From NCBI GenBank assembly GCA_037178675.1, contig JAYMGJ010000712.1, positions 1-20,424 on the forward strand: a DNA stretch of 20,424 nucleotides. Reading direction: 5' to 3'. Positions within the stretch are counted from its first letter, which is position 1. Every line of letters begins with the position of its first letter. The translations under genes and the position numbers were made by a program. Below the pieces are notes generated by a model. It saw only the letters and a program-made list of their open reading frames with translations, did no database searches and had not been told where the DNA came from. Of this stretch, positions 1 through 6,903 are shown in pieces. The stretch comes from Scleroderma bovista (taxonomy: Eukaryota > Basidiomycota > Agaricomycetes > Boletales > Sclerodermataceae).

Positions 1-25
1 CCATTGGCTGCTAAAGCATTCAAAG

Positions 26-211
26 TCACGGCAAGACATCATCATTCATCTTGAAGCGATCAAGGACTGCATCAGTATTTGGCCCAATGCTAATGAGCAT
101 GGGGGGAAATATAGCAGGGTTGGTCAAAAACACTGATGCAGGATGGGCTAACGGTTGGGCAGTGGGTGGGATGTGTTCGACAACCCTAAGGGGAGAATGG
201 ACCTCCACCAG
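26..211 (-). pseudogene. Possible C-terminal continuation of the 212-939 gene
   Basis: After the TGA at 214-212 the same frame continues for about 61 codons to a TGA at 28-26. It is rich in Pro, Val and Ile and has no recognisable domain. It has no ATG near its start, so it would be translated only if the TGA is a recent mutation or is read through. It may also be ordinary 3' UTR that happens to be open. Confidence 0.3.
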
Positions 212-939
212 TCATCGTTGTTGGACTGACTGCAGTTTTTGCAGTGTGGAGGGAGGACCATCTTTTTTTTTTCTGAGCTCCTTCATTTGGCGCACTGCTG
301 CAGATGATGTGCCATCAGAATTCATAGGCACCTCAAATACCCGAGGGTGCTGAGCCAAGCACTGAATACGGCTGCTGGTGGGGGATGGGGGGAATGGCAG
401 ATGTTGTGGCCCTTCTATGCTGATCCCAGGGCTGGCTTGCGCTGAACACCAATGCTTAGTACAGCAGCTGGAGATGAATAAAAATGTATCTTACCAGAAT
501 TCTCAGGTGGGGGGATAATTTCCAGGTCGCACCGCTTGTTGAAGCATTCCAGATGAGGGAGCGCAAACTCCTGGAAAAAAGCCTGGACAAGGACTGCAAC
601 GTCTCCACCGATGCACGTTGGAGACTTGTGCAATTCTCGTGGGGTAACATAGAGGTCAACGGTCACCTCATCTGCCATTTGCATAGATGCACTCTTCACT
701 CCAGCACAGCGAAGCAGCAGGGTAATGCCACCATCAAGGCGGTCTTGCATCATGACCTAGATTTTATCGATTTCAAGCCAATGTAAAGGTAATGAGGATT
801 AACTTACCGCGTCAAACATGTCCTGCAAGGAGGCTTCTGCAAGCTCTTTGTTGCTCAGAGTTTGGACTTTTTTATTGTTCGTACTGGGATTGATCCCCAG
901 TGTCACAGCATTTCTGTCAAAATTGACCCCAAAAATCTG
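212..939 (-). CDS. Unrecognised spliced gene, partial at 5' end
   Basis: I do not recognise this product. Three exons join in one frame on the minus strand. Exon 939-808 is 44 codons and starts after a CTCTAG acceptor, so the true 5' end lies further upstream and was not found. Intron 807-757 (51 nt) runs GTAAGT..CTAG. Exon 756-495 leads to intron 494-442 (53 nt), GTAAGA..TTCAG with a TACTAAG branch-like site. Exon 441-212 ends at TGA. The joined part is about 207 residues: a neutral N-terminal portion, then a Pro/Ser-rich segment (IIPPPENS, PFPPSPTSS), then a basic stretch (MKELRKKK). No catalytic motif or membrane segment is visible. The frame reopens straight after the TGA and stays open to position 26, so the stop may be a nonsense mutation. 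The exon structure is persuasive; the function is unknown. Confidence 0.55.
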
Positions 940-1032
940 CTAGAGGGTGACAGTACCTTACAATATTCCAGTGAGCCCAGGAAGCCCCAGATTATTCAGA
1001 TCAATCCACACTACATCACAAAACTGAACAGA

Positions 1033-1050
1033 CATCAGCAAACCAACCCT
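1033..1050 (+). repeat. Left copy of 18-bp inverted repeat
   Basis: CATCAGCAAACCAACCCT, matched exactly in reverse complement at 2785-2802. The flanking bases on each side differ, so the match ends abruptly. Confidence 0.85.
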
Positions 1051-1243
1051 AATGGCTAGCCAAGCTGACAGCCCTTGACAGTGCTTAGCCGACCACCCAG
1101 CCTGTCCGACTCTGTGCCAGGCTGGTTCCCAGTCACTCAATTCAAGTATCCAGTAGAGTATTTAAAAAAAAGTGTATTAGAACTAAAGGTAAACTATGGA
1201 GTACATCACAAATAACTAAATAGTATATTTATACAATGGGGGA

Positions 1244-1800
1244 ATGCAGGGGGGGCGATCATCGTGTCATCGCGTCGTTGCCATCGATAGTGATGGGGGG
1301 TCGTCATCATTGTCGTCGTTGTTGGTGGCCACGTCGACAATGTTGATGGTGTGGTCGTTGTTGTCGTTGGTGGTCACGTCGACGATGCTGGGGATGGTCG
1401 TCGTGTGCATTGGCGTTGGTGGCCTCGTTGACAACGTTGACGGCGGGGGTCGTCGTCAGTGGTGGCCATGTCGATGGCGTTGGTGGTAGGGGGTCGTTGT
1501 CATTGACAGAGGTGGTGGTGGTCACATCGACGATGCTGGTGGTGGGTTGTCATCATCGTCGGCGGCGGCGGCGGCATTGGTGGCCTCGTCGATGGCGTTG
1601 ACAGTGGGGGTCGTCGTCGTTGTCATCCTCGCATTGGTGGTGGTGATGGGTGGTGCTGGTGGCTGAGTCATTGTCGTTGTCGTCTGGTCGACGATGCTGG
1701 TGGTGGTGGTGGTGGTGGTTTATGTTGTCACCATCGTCCGTGGTGGGGTCGTTGTTGTTGTCGCTGATGGTGGTCGCGTCGATGCGTGTAGTGACATGGT
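1244..1800 (+). repeat. GTG/GTC-rich degenerate trinucleotide array
   Basis: Degenerate runs of GTG, GTC, GTT and GAT, including GGTGGTGGTGGTGGTGGTTT near 1700 and GGCGGCGGCGGC near 1561. Longer phrases such as GGTGGCC(A/T)CGTCGA recur at irregular spacing. All six frames are permissive for low-complexity Val/Asp/Thr translations, which are by-products of the repeat rather than genes. Confidence 0.85.
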
Positions 1801-1854
1801 AATTGCTATTAGGAAATGTTGGTAGTTCAAAATGCTGATATAATCATGTACACA

Positions 1855-1877
1855 AACACGCGCACACACACACACTT
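1855..1877 (+). repeat. Short CA microsatellite
   Basis: An interrupted CA tract, (AC)n with two CG interruptions, in the spacer between the two trinucleotide arms. Confidence 0.8.
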
Positions 1878-1914
1878 CAAAATTTTCTCTAAGTCCTTCA
1901 TCCTTATCCTCTCC

Positions 1915-2515
1915 ATCTTCCACCACCACACCACGCGTCGACCACCACCGACAGCCATTACCACCGTCAACAATGACAGCCACCACCACCACCACCATCA
2001 ACAATGACGCAACCACTACCGGCATCGATGGTGATGCAACCACTACCAGCACCAACGCAACCAGCACTGACGCAACCACCACCACCACCACCATTGACAG
2101 CGACAGGACCACCATCACCACCATCAATGGGACCACCACCAACATCGATGGCAAGGTGAGCACCACCACCATCAATGGGACCACCACCAATGTCGATGGC
2201 GAGGCAAGCACCACCACCACCGTCGACGGGACCACCCCACTACCGATGACGATGACCATTGATGGGACCACCACCATCCCACTACCATCGACGACGACGA
2301 CCACCACCACCACTTGCATCATCGCCGTGGCCACCATCAGCAACAATGCCCACCCCACCACCATCAACGATGATGATGATGCCACCACTCCCCGCCTGCG
2401 TCAATGACGGGATCACCACCCACCCACCACCTGCGTTGATGGCCACTCCATCACCAGCGACGACGTGGCCACCACCAGTGACAACGATGACGGCTTCCAC
2501 CTTGATGACCACCAT
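1915..2515 (+). repeat. CAC/GAC-rich array with 48-51 bp higher-order units
   Basis: This arm is the strand-complement in composition of the 1244-1800 arm. Within it, a unit containing ATCAATGGGACCACCACCAA and TCGATGGC recurs at 2123 and 2171, with a third diverged copy near 2222, giving periods of 48 and 51 bp. The periods are multiples of three, so a Thr/Asp/Gly-rich frame stays open through 1973-2407. It has no start context or non-repeat flank, so I do not call it a gene. Confidence 0.85.
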
Positions 2516-2639
2516 TAGTATATAATATTTATTCTTTGTACTGTACACAATTAATATAAATTGATTAACCTCAACATTGAGTGAACTAAGATGGTTGAAA
2601 ACTAAGTACAGGTAGTAAAAATATTGGTACTGTTGGCTT

Positions 2640-2780
2640 GTACAAGTACTTATGGAACAGTTTGTGACAGTCTGGGACAGCTGGAACAACCTGGGACAAG
2701 TACTGGAACAGTCTGTCCAGTACTAGCCAGTTAGGTACCTTGTTGGGAGAGCTGGGGTTCTGGGAGAGCTGTCCAGTACA
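2640..2780 (+). repeat. Cluster of short GGGACA / CCAGTACT repeats
   Basis: Short words recur closely: CTGGGACA twice, TGGAACA three times, GTCCAGTAC twice and GGGAGAGCTG twice. They form a small degenerate tandem zone just inside the right 18-bp repeat. No coding signal is visible. Confidence 0.5.
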
Positions 2781-2784
2781 GGTG

Positions 2785-2802
2785 AGGGTTGGTTTGCTGA
2801 TG
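2785..2802 (-). repeat. Right copy of 18-bp inverted repeat
   Basis: AGGGTTGGTTTGCTGATG, the exact reverse complement of 1033-1050. Confidence 0.85.
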
Positions 2803-2939
2803 GAGCAACAGCAGTGTCCAGCTGAGCAGGTATACTACTATGACATTGGTAATAATAACTCAATGAACTTCGGCACTTTGTGAAAGTTTCCATGGGTATG
2901 TACTGTTATAGTTGCCATTTTTACATAGATTTTACATAC

Positions 2940-3881
2940 TAGTATGCTATAAACAGCAAATGGCCTTGACGCTCAGTCAAGTTGAATAGTGAGCGAATGG
3001 CTTCCAGCGATGTGTTGAGTAAGAGCACCTGCTCAAATGTCAGCACCCTACTAGCATCAGGATTCAATGCAAAAGAGATCACAATACCATTTGTACCAGG
3101 CACCTATAGAAAGGTGGTGGTCTGCACAGGGAAGGTCTAGCCTGTAGAAGAAAGGAGAAGGAGAACTGTAGGTAACCTCAGTATGCTGGCAAGCTACTGA
3201 TATATTAGATATACCTGTAGGGTAACTACAAGGTATCAGTAAGGAATAGACAAGATAGTCAGTGGTACTTACCCTCAGTAGTCTGGCAAGCTACTGAGGG
3301 AACTATAGTAATAGAAACTACTGTAGTGCGATGTATGCTTATGTAAGTATATAAACAAACCATAACAGTCTGTTTATCTCCAACAGCACCTTCTGAGGGG
3401 GCAGTGGAGTAGATAGTGGGATGCCTTCTTGGCTTTGGCCGTGATTGTTGAAAGTCGCCTTGATCCACCCAATGTCAAGATCTTTGTTATCAATGGAGTC
3501 TTGCTTTTGCTTTGCTTTGAAATGATGTAGGTTGGCTGTCTTCTTGTGCTCACGAACGAGGCATTCAAACAACTTCCAGGACTAAGGAAGCTTCTTGAGT
3601 CTCTACAGCCTGTATTCCAGTAAATTGATTAATTATTCTCCCAAAACAGTTTACTTACATCGTGCATTTGTGAGCACTTGTTGGAATATCCCATGTAAAT
3701 TTCATCCAAAAATACGTGACCTGCCTCATGATGCTGGCCCTTGGAAAAAAGTATGTTCAGTGCATTTTTGGCTTGTAAACAGTGGTTCATCCAGCTAGAG
3801 ATTGGTGTGGATGTGTGATTGAGCATGTTCTAGGGCAAAGTGAGTTGGATGACCCAAACGCACACTTCGGACATTCTCCAT
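2940..3881 (-). pseudogene. Unrecognised decayed multi-exon coding region
   Basis: I do not recognise the product. Reading the minus strand from an ATG at 3881, coding-like sequence (RSVRLGHPTHFALEHAQSHI) runs into one in-frame TAG near 3797. A frameshift in a T-run near 3745 then continues as QHHEAGHVFLDEIYMGYSNK. A GTAAGT donor at about 3656 and a CTTAG acceptor at about 3580 join HD to SWKLFECLVREHKKTANLHH, open to about 3360. A further exon, 3103-2940, lies between a TATAG acceptor and a GTATGT donor and reads GTNGIVISFALNPDASRVLT onward. The stretch 3104-3360 between them was not resolved. No family motif was found. It starts only about 40 bp from the divergent transposase ATG at 3923. 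The 26-939 gene could be its downstream continuation, but the phases do not join directly. Confidence 0.45.
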
Positions 3882-3922
3882 GATGCTGTGTAAATACAAC
3901 TCACAACATTTCAAATCACTTC

Positions 3923-4778
3923 ATGCACTGTCTGAGCTGTGGAAAGCATGGTTTCGCCAATCATGACACTGTTTCCAGGCATATGACCCAGCCTAAATCT
4001 GGCTGTTCCTCCTGATTCGACAATCTAGTTCGTATCTGACAAGAGCTTCTCATCAGAAATGGCGATGGCGGCCACAATGACCTGCAAGCCACGTCCATCG
4101 ACGACCAACCTGGAAGCAGAGATGGATGTGATACATTGGTTAACAGAGATGATCAGATGTTTGATGGGGCTTTAGACGGGGACCCTCAATCCAGCTCCAT
4201 CGAATACTTTCCAGGTGCCACACAGACGTACAAAGGTGGCTCTGCTTTTATCAACAAGTTTCATGCAGATGAATTCAGCAACCACAGGGTGTCAAATATC
4301 TACTATCCATTCGCTTCCGCAGGCAGGGGATTGGGAACTGGGGTTGTGGCTTCTTTGATCTCGCTTGAGCATGAATGCTATCAACAGCTTTTTGTCTCTT
4401 GATCTGGTATGTTTCTCTTACTTAAAATTGTCCACTATGTCCTGCTCACAATAGCATATCAAGATCAAATTGTTGCCTCTGTCATTCTGCACAGCCAAAG
4501 AGCTTTGTGGACAAGCTGAACTGCTGCCCAGCAGTCCATGCTGGAAGTCCCAGGAGATACACACATCTCATCCGACGAAGAGGCCCGTCTTGCTTTACTG
4601 GCATGATTCCCTCAAACTGATAGAGGCCCTCTTCAACAACCCCCAATTTCAGGATGCGATGGACTTCTCACATAATGTACCTACTTTGTCCCATCTTACA
4701 TGGCCACCTGAAGGTGAAAATCAGCCAAGTGTCATGGGCCAGCGGACAGGAGCCCATGGATGGAGTATCACCGAGTAA
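3923..4778 (+). pseudogene. Plavaka-type transposase, N-terminal fragment (copy 1)
   Basis: This is the beginning of a fungal Plavaka transposase, a cut-and-paste DNA transposon enzyme of the KDZ/CACTA-like group. The ATG at 3923 opens a C2H2 finger, MHCLSCGKHGF..SRHMTQ, the usual N-terminus of this family. An acidic linker follows, then KFHADEF..NIYYPFAS. A frameshift near 4325 moves into the frame AGDWELGLWLL, then TGA, then SRLSMNAINSFLSLDL. Intron 4407-4454 (48 nt, GTATGT..AATAG) leads to LPLSFCTAKELCGQAELLPS..HPTKRPVLLYWHDSLKLIEALF, a strongly family-typical block. Further TGA codons follow the finger (after GCSS, where relatives have Trp) and near 4040. The copy ends at repeat DNA around 4783, so the whole catalytic domain is missing. 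The family call rests on memory of relatives and is firm; the copy is clearly dead. Confidence 0.85.
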
Positions 4779-4782
4779 TACA

Positions 4783-5029
4783 GGTGGGCTACACACTATG
4801 ATTTTGTTACCATGTGATATGGGTGGGCTATGGTGGTAGTTAAGGAGGGGTTATGGTAGGGATATAGGAATTGTCATCATGTCATGTTGGTGGGCCACAA
4901 TCTTACTGGGTGCACATTAATGGATGAGCCCAGATTTACTGGAATGCAAAGGTATGGGTTGGGCTAGCAAAAATAGATACTACTGCATACAGTAGGAACT
5001 AATCTAATTAACCTACCAGCAGAACTGGC
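4783..5029 (+). repeat. Degenerate GTGATATGGGTGGGC interspersed repeat
   Basis: Phrases such as CCATGTGATATGGGTGGGC, CATGTTGGTGGGCC and GGATGAGCCCAGAT resemble the 169-bp tandem unit at 10726-11217 (CCATGTGATACGAGTGAGCC, GTGAGCCCATAT) in the same orientation. This is probably an older, more diverged relative. No gene is visible. Confidence 0.5.
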
Positions 5030-5965
5030 TTCATTACCGCGGGTGAACTACTGGGGTTGACTACCACAGGTTGACTACTTACCATTGATGGACTGCTACA
5101 GCTGACTATACATACGCAGGCATCACACCATGGGATTACTACAAACCATGGTCCCACTATGGGCCCACTACTAACCACAGGTTAACTACCCATGCGGGTT
5201 AGGTCGGCCAGGAACTATTTCCAACCATGTAACTACCCAGGGTTGACCATCCACTGCATGTCACACCGCATGTTAGCTGCCCAACAAGGGTTATCCACCC
5301 ACTACTGTTGACTACACAGTGGGGGTTAACTACCCAGTGGAGTAACTCTCCACTGCAGGTTGACTACACTGTGGTTGCACTACCAACCCAGGGGTGACTG
5401 CCCATTGTGGGTTGACTCCCACTGCAGAAACCACAGGTTCCATACTTACCGCGGGTTAGCTGCCCACCACGGATTAGCTAGCTACTGTACAGCACCGGTC
5501 AACTACACAGTGGAGTACCCACCTTGGGGTGGCCACCTGCTGCAGGTTACACTGTGGATTCAATACATACCGTGGGTTATGTACCCAACACGGGTTATCC
5601 ACCCACTGTTTACTACACAGCGAGGGTTAACTACCAAGTGGCGTGACTCTCTACTGAGGGGTGACCAACCATTGTGGGTTGACTACCCACTCCAAATGAA
5701 ACCATGGGTTCGATACAGATTAGCCAGCTACTGCTGTTGACAGTACAGCACAGGTAGAGTACACAGCGGAGTACCCACTGCAGGTTGGCCACCTGCTGCA
5801 TGTTACACTGCAGGTTCAATACATACCACGGGGTAGCTACCCAACACAGGTTATCTACCCACTGCTGTTGAATACATATCAGGGGTTGATTACCTTGTGG
5901 AGTGACTCTCAACCGCGGGTTGAATAGTAACCACGGTTACACTATGAACAACTATCTACTGAGGG
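5030..5965 (+). repeat. GGTTGACTACCCACTG minisatellite, left block
   Basis: A degenerate short phrase, GGTTGACTACCCACTG and variants (GTTAACTACC, GGTTAGCTGCCC, GTTGACTACACAG), fills about 930 bp. A higher-order unit is visible. CAACA(A/C)GGGTTATCCACCCACT starts at 5282, 5586 and, more diverged, 5842, spacings of 304 and 256 bp, each followed by GGTTAACTACC..GTGGMGTRACTCTC. The same satellite resumes at 10243, so the sequence between is probably an insertion into it. Confidence 0.8.
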
Positions 5966-6481
5966 ATGACCATCCATTGTGGCTTTGCTCACTGTCTGTC
6001 GAATGCCAGGTTTGACATACACACCAATCCAAGTGTCTTCCTCCATATCTTGGTTGGTGTTTCCGCTGGAACCCTTAGCGCCCTTGGTTTCGATACATCC
6101 ATTCAATGGCACACTGTCTTTCGGGATGGCAATCAACATGACATTAAGCAACTTACCATAGAAAGAAACAGACAACCTTGCTTTATGATCGAGCTTACTA
6201 GGGTACTCTTCACCTCCGACAACCTCCACAGCAGAGGTGCCATGGTCTGGGAGGGGGTGATTTTGAAACTAGGGGTGCCTGGAAAAGCTGCCGACATGTC
6301 AGAGAAAGCTAAGCAGAGTGAGAGAGTAGTGGTGAAGGACTCCTGGATTGATCCTCTCTGGAAATATACGGAGGGGATGATCTTAACCATGCTCCATGCG
6401 AAACACATCAAAGGGGTCCCAACACTCATTCATGAACAGCAGGTCAAGGCTGGCCATCCATCTTCCCATGCCAGCGGGTAG
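5966..6481 (+). pseudogene. FunK1-type fungal protein kinase fragment (N-lobe)
   Basis: The 171-residue frame matches the pre-kinase and N-lobe portion of the fungal-specific FunK1 kinase family. It has FDIHTNPSVFLHILVGV..LGFDTSIQ, then the glycine-loop region LHSRGAMVWEG, then VVVKDSWIDPLWKYTEG with the presumed ATP-binding lysine, then KGVPTLIHEQQVK. FunK1 proteins usually run to several hundred residues, with a C-lobe carrying the catalytic loop and DFD-like motif; both are absent here. The ATG at 5966 lies inside or at the edge of the minisatellite, so it is a junction start rather than the native start. The frame ends at a TAG at 6479-6481. Another frame stays open to 6605 and may hold more shifted kinase sequence. 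This is a gene fragment wedged between satellite and retroelement and is unlikely to be active. Confidence 0.75.
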
Positions 6482-6605
6482 TAGGGTTTATACTCAGCGA
6501 GTCAAATCACGTAGAGTGGCCAAAGACACCTCAAGTGGTAGACACAGAGGTGGGCTTTCGTCGGTGATTGACTCTTCAGTGGCTCTCTACAGCACCCTTA
6601 TATAA

Positions 6606-6644
6606 CTTTAGGGTGTGTTGTGCCATGTTTACACGCTTTAGGGT
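6606..6644 (+). repeat. Two CTTTAGGGT motifs at the retroelement 3' edge
   Basis: CTTTAGGGT occurs at 6606-6614 and 6636-6644, 30 bp apart. Each contains TTAGGG, the common fungal telomere unit, on the strand antisense to the retroelement. They are isolated copies and not a true telomeric array. Confidence 0.5.
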
Positions 6645-6903
6645 AAGTGTGTGAATAATAACCCTTTATCAGGGTATATTTGATGTAACCGAGCAAGATC
6701 GGCACCGCTGTTTCGGGTCATGACTCACTGGTGTGTCGTTGAGACAACAGGGCACCAATAGGAAATAACGCTCATGACCTGAAAAGGGCTTTCTCTCTCA
6801 GGAGAGCCCAAGGTAGCGGTAAAGCCGATAATGCGGCAATGTTTATTCAGGTAAACATCAGTGCTGACGCGTCCCGTGGTTACACAGGAAAACAGTTACC
6901 GGA
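6645..6903 (-). other. Presumed 3' noncoding region of the Penelope-like element
   Basis: There is no open frame here. Several short stem-loops occur: ACCCT-TTATC-AGGGT near 6661-6675, an imperfect GGGCTTTCTC/GAGAGCCC stem near 6786-6809, and ATGTTTA-TTCAGG-TAAACAT at 6839-6858. On the minus strand, GAGTCATGACCCGAAAC near 6707-6724 loosely recalls the second half of a hammerhead core. The region follows the reverse transcriptase stop directly and probably belongs to the element. Confidence 0.45.

Larger units (their letters stand above)
1033..2802. mobile_element. Inverted-repeat-bounded block with satellite core
   Basis: The 18-mer CATCAGCAAACCAACCCT at 1033-1050 recurs as its exact reverse complement at 2785-2802. 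Moving inward, each side has an AT-rich stretch (about 1150-1235 and 2515-2640) and then a long trinucleotide-rich arm. The arms are complementary in composition: GTG/GTC on the left and CAC/GAC on the right. The midpoint of the two 18-mers (about 1917) lies close to the composition switch. This could be a non-autonomous foldback-type element or an inverted duplication. No transposase and no clear target-site duplication are visible, so the mobile-element label is inference. Confidence 0.4.

Noticed and set aside
1720..2388. Long Val-rich (minus) and Thr-rich (plus, 1973-2407) open frames
   Set aside because: They are translations of a degenerate trinucleotide satellite, open in several frames at once and with no non-repeat domain.
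939..2940. Joining the 2940-3881 and 26-939 minus-strand coding regions into one gene split by the satellite block
   Set aside because: The exon ending at 2940 leaves two bases over, while the exon starting at 939 needs a complete codon boundary, so they do not join directly. An unseen exon between them remains possible.
3930..4113. Minus-strand frame reading LVVDGRGLQVIVAAIAISDE and beyond
   Set aside because: The opposite strand encodes the recognisable C2H2 finger and acidic linker of the Plavaka transposase, so this is an antisense shadow.
5030..5965. Possible CRISPR-like array
   Set aside because: The repeats are degenerate, without constant repeat and spacer lengths, and the context is a eukaryotic nuclear genome.
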